From contig NZ_BBWV01000002.1 of the NCBI RefSeq assembly GCF_000974785.1, positions 744,001 to 808,000 of the forward strand: a stretch of DNA of 64,000 bases, read 5' to 3'. The position numbers were made by a program, and so were the translations under genes. The stretch's first letter is position 1. Each line of letters opens with the position of its first letter. This DNA comes from Flavihumibacter petaseus NBRC 106054 (GTDB lineage: Bacteria; Bacteroidota; Bacteroidia; Chitinophagales; Chitinophagaceae). Shown one piece after another: positions 30,948 to 39,010 of the stretch. Below the pieces are notes generated by a model that saw only the letters and a list, made by a program, of their open reading frames with translations, searched no databases and was not told the origin of the DNA.

Positions 30948-32951
30948 ATGGCTAAAATTCCCCGGACAATTCGATGGGTTTTCCTGATCAGTTTGTTGCT
31001 TTTGGTACTGATGAGCGCTGCCCGCCTGGGCACCTGGCTCACCTTTCGGTTGCCGGTTACCGGTAGTGGCGGCGCACCCGGAACGGGAAGGGCTTTCTGG
31101 CTCGGTTTCCGTTATGATGCCAGGATCGTCGGCGCCATCGCACTGGTCACGGCGCTGATCACAGCGCTACCCGTAGCGGATCCTTTCCGGAATCCCCGGG
31201 CCCTGAAGGGCTGGACCTGGTTTTACAGCATCATCGCCCTCGCGCTGGTGGTTTTTTATGCCGTCGATTTCCTGCATTTCCGGTACCTCAACCAGCGGTT
31301 GAATGCCAGCGCACTCAGCTTTCTGCAGGATGCCGCCATTTCAGCAAAGATGGTATGGCAAACCTACCCGGTGATTCGCATACTCCTGGCTGTTATTGTA
31401 CTCACCTGGGGAATCGTTTGGATGATCCGGTATTTTTACCGCAGCATCAAAAAAAGTGACTACCGGTATAACCGTCCTGTGCGGGTGATCGGGTATATCG
31501 GCGGGTTTCTTGTACTGGCCGTGGCCTTGTTCGGCAGGGTGGGACAATACCCGCTGCGGTGGAGCGATGCCTTCAACCTCGGCAGTGATTTCAACGCCAA
31601 TATTGCCTTGAATCCCATCCAGTCTTTTGCCAGTTCTTTCAAATTCCGCGGCTCCGGTTACGATGCGAAAAAAATGGCGGACGTATACCCGGAAATGGCA
31701 GCCTATCTCGGGGTGGAACATCCGGATCCGGCCACCCTGAATTTCCGGCGGAACGTATTGCCGGATACCATAGCCAACTGGCAGGGTGCCACCACGCCGA
31801 ATGTGGTACTCGTCATCTGTGAAAGTTTCAGTGCCTATAAAAGTTCCATGTGGGGCAGTCCCCTGAACACGACACCCTATTTCGCGGGCATGTGTAAGGA
31901 AGGATTATTCTTCGACAATTGCTTTACGCCGCTGATCGGCACCGCGAAGGGCGTTTGGGCGACAGTGACGGGCATACCGGATGTGGAACTGGTGAAGACC
32001 GCGAGCCGTAATCCGTTGATGGTGGACCAGGCTACGATCCTGAATGAGTTCAAGGATCATGAGCGCTATTATTTCCTGGGCGGCAGCACGAGCTGGGCAA
32101 ATATCCGGGGGATCCTGACCAACAATATCCACAACCTGCATTTGTATGAAGAGGGGGATTACGATGTGCCGCGGGTGGACGTATGGGGTATCAGTGACAA
32201 AAATCTTTTCCTGCAGGCGGATAAAATTCTCAGCAAGGAACAGAAACCCTTTTTTGCAATTATCCAGACGGCAGACAACCACCGGCCTTACACCATCCCG
32301 GAAGAAGACAGGGCAGCAGTAGGACTCGTGAACTTTCCCAAAGACACCCTGAACCGTTATGGTTTTGAGAACAACGATGAACTGAATGCCTTCCGGTATA
32401 CGGACTACTGTTTCAAAACTTTTATGGAGAAAGCAAAGGCCTCTCCATATTTCAACAACACCTTATTTGTTTTCATCGGCGACCATGGTATTGCCGGCAA
32501 CGGGGGACCATTATTTCCGCCGGCATGGACGGAAAACGGGCTCACGGCGAATCATGTACCGTTGTTGTTTTATGCACCGGGAAAAATCCCGGTGGCGCGG
32601 CTGCATGATGTGGCGTCACAGGTGGACGTACTGCCTACTATTGCCGGTATCGCCAATATACCCTATCGCAACAGCGCCCTGGGCCGCGACCTGATGGCGC
32701 GGCATGCGGCGGATTCCGGCAGCAGCAACCGTGCCTTCATTTTGGAGTATAACAATAAGCGGCTGGGGATGATCTTCAACAACTGGTACTTCACCCGGCC
32801 GATCCAGGGTGGGAAACCCGTAATGGCCTGGGCAGATTTTGCACAACCTGATCCCAAAACAACGCAATCGTTTGAACCATACGACTGGTGGTCAAAGGCT
32901 TATTACGAAACGGCCAGGTACCTCTTATTGAACAATAAGAAAAAAGAATAA
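30948..32951 (+). CDS. LTA synthase-like / phosphoglycerol-transferase sulfatase-fold protein
   Basis: The 667-aa protein has about five N-terminal helices (residues 8-200) and a C-terminal sulfatase-fold catalytic domain. The active site follows LtaS: metal ligand Glu292 in V-I-C-E-S-F-S, nucleophile Thr332 in L-I-G-T-A-K-G-V-W, and Asp512-His513 in F-I-G-D-H-G. The H-D-V-A-S-Q-V-D-V-L-P-T-I motif near the end is also typical. In a Gram-negative Bacteroidota this is probably a phosphoglycerol or phosphoethanolamine transferase acting on periplasmic glycans or lipids rather than lipoteichoic acid synthesis. Single gene, divergent from PAP2. Confidence 0.88.
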   Translation: MAKIPRTIRWVFLISLLLLVLMSAARLGTWLTFRLPVTGSGGAPGTGRAFWLGFRYDARIVGAIALVTALITALPVADPFRNPRALKGWTWFYSIIALALVVFYAVDFLHFRYLNQRLNASALSFLQDAAISAKMVWQTYPVIRILLAVIVLTWGIVWMIRYFYRSIKKSDYRYNRPVRVIGYIGGFLVLAVALFGRVGQYPLRWSDAFNLGSDFNANIALNPIQSFASSFKFRGSGYDAKKMADVYPEMAAYLGVEHPDPATLNFRRNVLPDTIANWQGATTPNVVLVICESFSAYKSSMWGSPLNTTPYFAGMCKEGLFFDNCFTPLIGTAKGVWATVTGIPDVELVKTASRNPLMVDQATILNEFKDHERYYFLGGSTSWANIRGILTNNIHNLHLYEEGDYDVPRVDVWGISDKNLFLQADKILSKEQKPFFAIIQTADNHRPYTIPEEDRAAVGLVNFPKDTLNRYGFENNDELNAFRYTDYCFKTFMEKAKASPYFNNTLFVFIGDHGIAGNGGPLFPPAWTENGLTANHVPLLFYAPGKIPVARLHDVASQVDVLPTIAGIANIPYRNSALGRDLMARHAADSGSSNRAFILEYNNKRLGMIFNNWYFTRPIQGGKPVMAWADFAQPDPKTTQSFEPYDWWSKAYYETARYLLLNNKKKE

Positions 32952-32978
32952 TCCCTTACTTCACTCCGGGGAATCTCT

Positions 32979-32986
32979 TATTTTTG
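32979..32986 (+). promoter_or_regulatory. -7 box (TATTTTTG) before the phosphohexomutase gene
   Basis: An exact TAnnTTTG match 22 nt upstream of the GTG start at 33009. No convincing -33 TTG is at the usual distance. Confidence 0.5.
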
Positions 32987-33008
32987 ACGCTATAAACCTC
33001 TTGAGACT

Positions 33009-34388
33009 GTGGCATTGATCAAAAGCATATCCGGCATTCGTGGAACCATCGGCGGAACACCTGGTGAAAACTTGACTCCCATTGACATCGTTCGTTTTGC
33101 AGCAGCTTACGGCACCATGCTGACGGCCTCCAACAAGGCGGCAACAGTAGTGATCGGAAGGGACGGCCGCATTTCCGGCGAAATGGTGAATCACCTGGTA
33201 GCCCAGACACTGATCGGTCTCGGGATCAAAGTGGTTGACCTTGGCTTGTCCACCACCCCAACGGTAGAAATGGCGGTGGTTTGGGAAAAAGCAGATGGCG
33301 GTATTATCCTGACAGCGAGTCATAATCCCAAAGAATGGAACGCATTGAAACTGCTGAACAGTGCCGGTGAATTTATTTCTGCGGAAGCAGGAGCCCAGGT
33401 GCTGGATCTTGCATCGCGTGATGCTTTCGCATTTGTGCCGGTGGATAAACTCGGTACCTATACTTTGAACGATAGCTATCTTGGCAAACATATCGATGCA
33501 GTGGTGAATCATCCGCTGGTGGATGCTGCTGCGATCAGGGCGAAAAACCTGAAAATTGTGGTGGATGCCGTGAATTCTACCGGCGCCATCGCCGTGCCTG
33601 CTTTGCTGAAGGCACTCGGTGTGGAGGAAGTCAGTGTATTGAACGGGGAGGTGAACGGAAGATTTGCCCACAATCCCGAGCCATTGCCGGAGAACCTTGT
33701 CGGGCTCAGTGCAGAGGTGAAAAAAAGCGGTGCTTCACTGGGGATTGCTGTTGACCCGGATGTGGATCGTTTGTGTTTTGTAAATGAAGACGGCAGCATG
33801 TTTGGTGAAGAATTCACCCTGGTGGCAGTTGCAGATTATGTGCTGCAGCATCGTCCCGGGAACACCGTATCCAATATGTCTTCCACCAAGGCACTCAAAG
33901 AAATCACGCTGAAACATGGCGGTGAGTATTTCCCTTCTGCCGTCGGTGAAGTGAATGTGGTGAAGAAGATGAAGGAGTCCAACGCTGTGATCGGAGGTGA
34001 AGGCAATGGCGGAATTATCGTGCCTGATCTGCATTATGGTCGTGATGCCCTGATCGGTATCGGGCTTTTCCTCAGCGCGCTGGCCAGGCACAAGAACGGG
34101 ATCAAGAGTTTCCGTTCCCGTTATCCCGATTATTTCATTTCCAAGAATAAGATCGAGCTGGAAAAGAGCATCGATGTAAAAGAGATCTTCGAAAAGATCC
34201 AGACGAAATACAAGAAACATCCCGTGAATACGGAAGATGGCCTGAAGATCGAATTCGACAACGACTGGGTGCACCTGCGGACCTCCAATACGGAGCCGAT
34301 CATCCGGATCTATGCCGAGAGCAATTTTGAAACCACGGCGAACAATATCGCCCTCCGCCTGATGCAGGATATCAAGGAGTTCATGTAA
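33009..34388 (+). CDS. glmM: Phosphoglucosamine mutase / phosphomannomutase family
   Basis: This 459-aa protein starts with GTG (Ala-Leu-Ile-Lys-Ser-Ile-Ser-Gly-Ile-Arg-Gly follows). It has the four-domain alpha-D-phosphohexomutase layout: phosphoserine loop T-A-S-H-N-P with Ser104, metal loop D-P-D-V-D-R-L-C near residue 250, sugar-binding G-G-E-G-N-G-G-I near 330, and the phosphate-binding R-T-S-N-T-E-P-I-I-R-I at the C-terminus. Proteins of this subgroup in Bacteroidota make glucosamine-1-phosphate for peptidoglycan and LPS, but phosphomannomutase activity cannot be excluded. Confidence 0.88.
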   Translation: MALIKSISGIRGTIGGTPGENLTPIDIVRFAAAYGTMLTASNKAATVVIGRDGRISGEMVNHLVAQTLIGLGIKVVDLGLSTTPTVEMAVVWEKADGGIILTASHNPKEWNALKLLNSAGEFISAEAGAQVLDLASRDAFAFVPVDKLGTYTLNDSYLGKHIDAVVNHPLVDAAAIRAKNLKIVVDAVNSTGAIAVPALLKALGVEEVSVLNGEVNGRFAHNPEPLPENLVGLSAEVKKSGASLGIAVDPDVDRLCFVNEDGSMFGEEFTLVAVADYVLQHRPGNTVSNMSSTKALKEITLKHGGEYFPSAVGEVNVVKKMKESNAVIGGEGNGGIIVPDLHYGRDALIGIGLFLSALARHKNGIKSFRSRYPDYFISKNKIELEKSIDVKEIFEKIQTKYKKHPVNTEDGLKIEFDNDWVHLRTSNTEPIIRIYAESNFETTANNIALRLMQDIKEFM

Positions 34389-34444
34389 AAGTTACCGGTG
34401 TCGGATAATTTTCTGAAATTTGCGGCGGTTCCAAAATAACAGCT

Positions 34445-35572
34445 GTGAACAGGATTTATTTTGACAATGCCGCCACGACGGCTCTTGACCCCCGGGTACT
34501 GGAGGCGATGATGCCCTACCTGACTGAAAAATTCGGAAATCCTTCGTCTATCTATTCCTATGGCCGGGAGAGCCGTCTCGCTATAGAGAATGCGCGGAAA
34601 TCGGTGGCGAAGATCCTGAACGCCCATCCTGCGGAGATCTTTTTTACTTCAGGCGGTACCGAAAGCAGCAATACGGCCATTGCGGCCGCCCTGCACAACC
34701 TGGGTTGCCGGCACATCATCAGTTCGCCGATTGAACACCACGCTACATCCCATACCGTGGAGTACTACCATCGCCGGGAAGGAGTAGCGCTCAGCTGGGT
34801 AAAACTGCTGCCGGATGGCCATATCGACCTGGAAGACCTGGAACGCCTGCTGGCGGCCAGCAAGGATCGAACATTGGTAAGCCTGATGCATGCGAACAAC
34901 GAGATCGGCAACCTGCTCGATCTGCATGCAGTCGGAAATATCTGCAAAAAATATAATGCCATTTTCCATTCCGATACGGTACAGACCGTGGGGCATTACC
35001 CGTTTGACCTCCGGAATACACCGGTGCATTTCATTACCGGTGCGGGACATAAATTTCATGGTCCCAAGGGGGTGGGCATCCTGTACGTGAATGAAAATGT
35101 ACAGATCCAGCCGTTGCTGCACGGTGGTGCCCAGGAAAGGAATATGCGCGCGGGTACGGAAAACCTGTATGGGATCGTGGGCTTCGCCAAAGCACTGGAA
35201 CTGGCCATGGCCAGTCACGCTGAAGATGCTGCTTACATCAGGGAGCTGAAACAATACATGGCGGATCAGCTGAAAGAGAAGGTCGGCCATGTCGAATTCA
35301 ATGGTGATGCATTCGGTCGCTCCCTGTATACGGTACTGAACGTTTCATTCCCGAAATCCGAAAAGTCTGAAATGATCCTGTTCAATATGGACATCAACGG
35401 GATCTGCGCCAGCGGTGGCAGCGCCTGTACCAGTGGTGCCGACCTCGGCTCGCATGTGATCCGGGAAGTCAACAGCAATCCCAACCAGGTAGCCGTGCGG
35501 TTTTCCTTCTGCCGCCAGAATACAAAAGAAGAGATCGATGCTGTAGTGGAGAAACTGAACGGAATGCTTTAG
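34445..35572 (+). CDS. Cysteine desulfurase (NifS/IscS-like, PLP-dependent)
   Basis: This 375-aa protein starts with GTG (N-R-I-Y-F-D-N-A-A-T-T, the invariant N-terminus of the family). PLP lysine Lys203 sits in G-A-G-H-K-F-H-G-P-K-G. Catalytic Cys328 is in the loop A-S-G-G-S-A-C-T-S-G, a short loop typical of class I (IscS-like) enzymes. The C-terminal R-F-S-F-C-R-Q-N-T is also conserved. It supplies sulfur for Fe-S clusters or tRNA thiolation. Its stop overlaps by 4 nt the stop of the convergent lipoprotein gene. Confidence 0.93.
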   Translation: MNRIYFDNAATTALDPRVLEAMMPYLTEKFGNPSSIYSYGRESRLAIENARKSVAKILNAHPAEIFFTSGGTESSNTAIAAALHNLGCRHIISSPIEHHATSHTVEYYHRREGVALSWVKLLPDGHIDLEDLERLLAASKDRTLVSLMHANNEIGNLLDLHAVGNICKKYNAIFHSDTVQTVGHYPFDLRNTPVHFITGAGHKFHGPKGVGILYVNENVQIQPLLHGGAQERNMRAGTENLYGIVGFAKALELAMASHAEDAAYIRELKQYMADQLKEKVGHVEFNGDAFGRSLYTVLNVSFPKSEKSEMILFNMDINGICASGGSACTSGADLGSHVIREVNSNPNQVAVRFSFCRQNTKEEIDAVVEKLNGML

Positions 35573-36063
35573 AGGTCGTTCCTTACCGTGAAGCCTACCG
35601 GAACAAGCAATTCACCCGGATCATACATGTTGAGGTAGAGGATCACCGGTTGATCCTGGCCCGCCCAGGTGATCACGTAAATGTCAAGCAACCCGGTGCC
35701 GACCGTTTCATTGCCCAGTTTCATGCCGTATTTGGATTTGAAATGGCAGCAGCTTCCCCTGCGCTCATAACTGATCTGCTCGCCGTGGGGACCCAACAGG
35801 GCATTCAGGTAACGTCTTTCATTCGATGGGCCTTCGCCCGATGTTTTACTGCCGACTTTAATCGGATTTTCTTTCGAATAGCCGTAGGTAGTATCCGTCG
35901 ATAGTGAATCGTACACAAAAGCATTCCCTGAAATCGTGTATTTGCCGGGTTTTGGCGTAGTGCCTGAGGTTGATTTTTTAGCGCTGCTGCAGGAAGTGGT
36001 GGTGATTACTGTGAGTGAGGCGAACAACAACAGCGTAGTGCTGCGGAGTTTGGAAAATTTCAT
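35569..36063 (-). CDS. Small lipoprotein of unknown function
   Basis: The product is 164 aa from Met-Lys-Phe-Ser at 36063, giving a lipoprotein signal with T-T-T-S-C-S-S. The longer frame to 36132 adds a non-signal-like head and is rejected. The mature part contains S-K-E-N-P-I-K-V-G, N-E-R-R-Y-L-N-A-L-L-G-P-x-G, a Cys pair in R-R-G-S-C-C-H-F and D-I-Y-V-I-T-W-A-G, which I recognise as a recurrent Bacteroidota lipoprotein family without known function. Confidence 0.8.
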   Translation of the reverse strand: MKFSKLRSTTLLLFASLTVITTTSCSSAKKSTSGTTPKPGKYTISGNAFVYDSLSTDTTYGYSKENPIKVGSKTSGEGPSNERRYLNALLGPHGEQISYERRGSCCHFKSKYGMKLGNETVGTGLLDIYVITWAGQDQPVILYLNMYDPGELLVPVGFTVRNDL

Positions 36064-36150
36064 ACAATGAGGTTTAACTTGTAACGGTAAAATAACATAC
36101 AGGCCGAACACTTGCAAGCGCATTGCCTGCATTTAGACATCCCTTAACGA

Positions 36151-36423
36151 TCAGGCTCCCGAGGTGTCGATATAATGGCGTGGTGCACCCGGTTCCCCTG
36201 TGTTGCGCTGCATCCGGTAGTTGGTGTAATAATAGGAGAAAGAGATGCCCAATGCCAGTATAACGAGGAGGATCAAACGCGTTTGAAACCTTCTTATATT
36301 GGCCAGTACAAAAAAATAATAGGCACCCAGCACCAACAAGGGAATAACCAGGAACACGATGCCCAGGAAGGGATTGAATCCATTGACAAAAGCAGTTACG
36401 GTGATATGCAGTACTACAGCCAT
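36151..36423 (-). CDS. Small two-helix membrane protein, unknown
   Basis: From the ATG at 36423 the product is 90 aa with two hydrophobic segments (about 6-38 and 47-68) and a polar C-terminal tail. In the longer frame (to 36513) the extra N-terminus is polar and unlike a membrane-protein start. Related short proteins with a Y-Y-x-x-N-Y-R-M-Q-R end occur widely in Chitinophagaceae as I recall; no function is known. Confidence 0.6.
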   Translation of the reverse strand: MAVVLHITVTAFVNGFNPFLGIVFLVIPLLVLGAYYFFVLANIRRFQTRLILLVILALGISFSYYYTNYRMQRNTGEPGAPRHYIDTSGA

Positions 36424-36552
36424 GTCAGTATCAGCGCAATGTTGGTATGTCTGGTCATCGGGGTTTGTCGGCTTAGGGAGCCTGAATATAGTGTCTTTAT
36501 GACACATGCTCAAGCATTGCGACCAACCGGGTGCTTATGTCGACAAAACAGA

Positions 36553-36888
36553 TCAGTCCGCTTTTTCATACCGGATCATAACGCTTCCCGCTACCAGGTC
36601 ATGAATGGCACGCCGCTGGTGATTGGTATACATGGTGAGAAAGGAGATCCAGCCCAGCGAAAGCTTGATGACGTACCGGATGAATGCCTGCAGGAAATTG
36701 ATCCTTTTTTCGGGATGATTGACATCGCGTACCCGTATCCCTTTCAGGTAATTGCCGGCGGTACAGCCCAGACTGGTACAGAGGGGCTCGTATACTGCCC
36801 ATAAGCCGAAAAACAGCGCGATCCTGATCCAGTCAGGGGTATTCTCGTACCGCTCCAGCAAAATACTTTCTGTATTCCAGTTATGCAA
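36553..36888 (-). CDS. RDD family membrane protein, N-terminally short
   Basis: This 111-aa product keeps the second half of the RDD domain: L-G-C-T-A-G-N-Y-L-K-G-I-R-V-R-D (family G-x-T-x-G-K-x-x-x-G-I-x-V), F-I-R-Y-V-I-K, and R-R-A-I-H-D-L-V-A-G-S-V-M-I near the end. The N-terminal helix with the name-giving Arg-Asp is missing; the frame starts with M-H-N-W-N only 18 nt after the upstream gene. It is either a true short form or a 5'-truncated gene. Confidence 0.7.
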   Translation of the reverse strand: MHNWNTESILLERYENTPDWIRIALFFGLWAVYEPLCTSLGCTAGNYLKGIRVRDVNHPEKRINFLQAFIRYVIKLSLGWISFLTMYTNHQRRAIHDLVAGSVMIRYEKAD

Positions 36889-36905
36889 GTGGAATCGGCG
36901 GATTG

Positions 36906-37559
36906 TTACCGGGCAAGTTCCTTAATGTCCGGAACTTCCAGGATCGGGCTGTGATATCCTTTGGAGACGGCATGGATCATGGCCAATCCCACTTCCTGCA
37001 GTGTGCAGGTAAAACCCGGACTGATCAGGGCAAACAGGGGATATAGCGTCAGGAAGACCCGGAAAACGGATTTGACATTTTGTTGTCCGGGTACCGGCTT
37101 CATTAGTCCCGGCCTGAAATTGTACGTTGCTTTAAACGGCAACCGCTGGAGGGCATTTTCGGTTTTACCCTTGACCCGGGCCCACATGGTGCGTCCCTTT
37201 TCACTGCTGTCGGTATGTTTTCCGGAAACATAGGTGAACACCATTTCCGGCTGGAGTGATGCCAGCTTCCCCGCAAAGGTCAGCGTCAGGTCATAGGTCA
37301 GCGCGTGATATTTTGCTTCATCCATCCCTACCGAACTGACCCCGGCGCAAAAGAAACAGGCATCATAACCCTTAACCTGTTCGCTGACGGATTCCAGCCG
37401 GGTGAAATCTGCCAGCAACAGTTCTTTGAGCCTGGGATGCTGGCGGTTCAGCGGACGCCGGTTGATGACGAGCACATCGGTTACAGCCGGGTGTTCAAGG
37501 CAAACCAGCAGGACACCTTCACCCACCATTCCCGTGGTGCCGGTAATGATAACTTTCAT
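36906..37559 (-). CDS. NAD(P)-binding Rossmann-fold (NmrA/epimerase-like) protein
   Basis: This 217-aa protein starts with the nucleotide-binding motif V-I-I-T-G-T-T-G-M-V-G-E-G. Its C-A-G-V-S-S-V-G-M and V-S-G-K-H-T-D segments match short atypical SDR or epimerase proteins that keep Y-x-x-x-K only loosely. There is no signal peptide. The substrate is unknown. It precedes the RDD gene by 17 nt on the same strand. Confidence 0.82.
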   Translation of the reverse strand: MKVIITGTTGMVGEGVLLVCLEHPAVTDVLVINRRPLNRQHPRLKELLLADFTRLESVSEQVKGYDACFFCAGVSSVGMDEAKYHALTYDLTLTFAGKLASLQPEMVFTYVSGKHTDSSEKGRTMWARVKGKTENALQRLPFKATYNFRPGLMKPVPGQQNVKSVFRVFLTLYPLFALISPGFTCTLQEVGLAMIHAVSKGYHSPILEVPDIKELAR

Positions 37560-37589
37560 ATAGTGGTAACTGATGAGCCAGAAAAAAGT

Positions 37590-38135
37590 TTATTGTTCCT
37601 GCCGGATTGTCCGCGTAAGATGGTCAAACAGTTCCTGTGTCCTTTGTTTTACAATGGCCAGGAATTGAGCTGAATCGATCAATGATTGCATGGTGCCACC
37701 TCCGGAATATTCCTCTTTGCTTACAATACCGATCAGTTTGAATTCTGCATCGCGGAAAGCCAGCCAGGCTTTCTGTGCCTGAACAAGGGTGTTCTTATCA
37801 TCACCTTTCAAAATCGCCATTAATTTTTTGTAGTACTTGTTTAACAGCACATCATATTGTTGCCTCGCCTCATATCCTGCATTTACCATACCGGCAGTGC
37901 TGTAATCAATTTCAATCGTGGCAGCAAATAAACGCTCGATCCGCATCGTATCTACAATATATTCCCTTTGCTCCGGGGACCAGTCTTCCGCTTTCAGCCT
38001 GGCTTTCGTGAGCTCAATATCCTGGTTGACCCTGGTTTCAATTTGTTTCAGTTTCTGCGGTGTGATCTCTACGGGTGCCTGGCTGAAACCACGCATGGTG
38101 CAACACAGCAACAGGATAAGGGTGATTTGTTTCAT
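37590..38135 (-). CDS. Secreted DUF1311 (LprI-like) protein
   Basis: The product is 181 aa from Met-Lys-Gln-Ile at 38135, with a signal peptide ending R-G-F-S-Q. The start three codons upstream (38144) overlaps a TATATTTG promoter box, so the internal ATG is preferred. Q-K-A-W-L-A-F-R-D-A-E-F-K-L-I-G at about 123-138 is the DUF1311/LprI signature (usually Q-x-x-W-x-x-x-R-D-A-x-C; Cys is Phe here). LprI proteins can inhibit lysozyme; that activity is not assured. Confidence 0.78.
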   Translation of the reverse strand: MKQITLILLLCCTMRGFSQAPVEITPQKLKQIETRVNQDIELTKARLKAEDWSPEQREYIVDTMRIERLFAATIEIDYSTAGMVNAGYEARQQYDVLLNKYYKKLMAILKGDDKNTLVQAQKAWLAFRDAEFKLIGIVSKEEYSGGGTMQSLIDSAQFLAIVKQRTQELFDHLTRTIRQEQ

Positions 38136-38141
38136 AGGAAA

Positions 38142-38149
38142 CAAATATA
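38142..38149 (-). promoter_or_regulatory. -7 box (TATATTTG) of the LprI-like gene
   Basis: The reverse complement of 38142-38149 is TATATTTG, ending 7 nt before the ATG at 38135. If used, transcription would start at or next to the start codon, giving a leaderless or nearly leaderless mRNA. Confidence 0.5.
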
Positions 38150-38150
38150 A

Positions 38151-38927
38151 TCACAGGAATATTACTTCACCCGTCTGCAGGTTGTAATAAGCGCCGATGA
38201 TCCTGATTTCGCCTTTTGTTTCCATTTCTTTCAGAATGGGACTTTTTGCCCGGATGGTTTCGATCGTGTTGGTGACGTTTGCCTTGGCAACCTGCTCTAC
38301 AAACGCATCGTTTTTGGAGGACTTTTCACCGGCAAAACCAGCCGACAGTTTTACCGCCGGCGCGATCTTCGTGAGCATGGCTGTGATATTGCCCAGTTTC
38401 ACATTGTCGATCGCTGCCTTTACAGCACCACAGGACTCATGCGCCAGCACAAGGATCAGCTTCGCACCAGACACCTTACAGCCGAATTCCATACTCCCGA
38501 GAATATCTTCATTCACAAAATTGCCGGCGACCCGGGCAACAAACATATCCCCGATACCTTTGTCAAACACGTCTTCTACCGGAATGCGACTGTCCAGGCA
38601 GGAAAGCACTACCGCTTTCGGATACTGCCCCAGCACCGCTTTGCGCACCATGGTGGAATGATCACGCGCCGTGAGATCGTTGCGCACGAAACGTTCGTTA
38701 CCTTCTTTCAGCGAAGCGATCACCTGGTCGGGAGTTAGCGCCTGCTGTTCTTCTGCAGTCAGCACTTTTTCCCGCCGCGGGGTGGGCAATGCGACCGGCT
38801 GGGCTGAATCCGCTGCAGCAGGAGCAACAGTTGCGTTGGTCGCTTCGGTACCCGTTCCGGCCTGTCCACAGGAAAGCAACAGCAGCCAGGCACCGGCCGC
38901 AACGCTGGTTAGATTGATTCGCTTCAT
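38151..38927 (-). CDS. Lipoprotein beta-carbonic anhydrase
   Basis: This 258-aa protein has a lipobox (W-L-L-L-L-S-C), an Ala/Thr/Pro-rich linker to about residue 50, and a complete beta-class carbonic anhydrase domain. The zinc ligands are in V-V-L-S-C-L-D-S-R and H-E-S-C-G-A-V; the Asp-Arg dyad is D-S-R. It interconverts CO2 and bicarbonate, here anchored in the periplasm rather than in the cytoplasm. ATGs at 38927 and 38933 are both possible starts. It is upstream of the LprI-like gene, which seems to have its own promoter. Confidence 0.9.
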   Translation of the reverse strand: MKRINLTSVAAGAWLLLLSCGQAGTGTEATNATVAPAAADSAQPVALPTPRREKVLTAEEQQALTPDQVIASLKEGNERFVRNDLTARDHSTMVRKAVLGQYPKAVVLSCLDSRIPVEDVFDKGIGDMFVARVAGNFVNEDILGSMEFGCKVSGAKLILVLAHESCGAVKAAIDNVKLGNITAMLTKIAPAVKLSAGFAGEKSSKNDAFVEQVAKANVTNTIETIRAKSPILKEMETKGEIRIIGAYYNLQTGEVIFL

Positions 38928-39010
38928 GCACATGATTTTTGGGTGTGTAAAAATTAAGGATTTCGGCTGATGTATGTATGATAAAAATCATTTATTTATC
39001 TTTCCCGGTC

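Noticed and set aside
30948-32951. True lipoteichoic acid synthase
   Set aside because: The catalytic motifs fit, but the window's features point to a Gram-negative Bacteroidota, which lacks lipoteichoic acid; a phosphoglycerol or phosphoethanolamine transferase is more likely.
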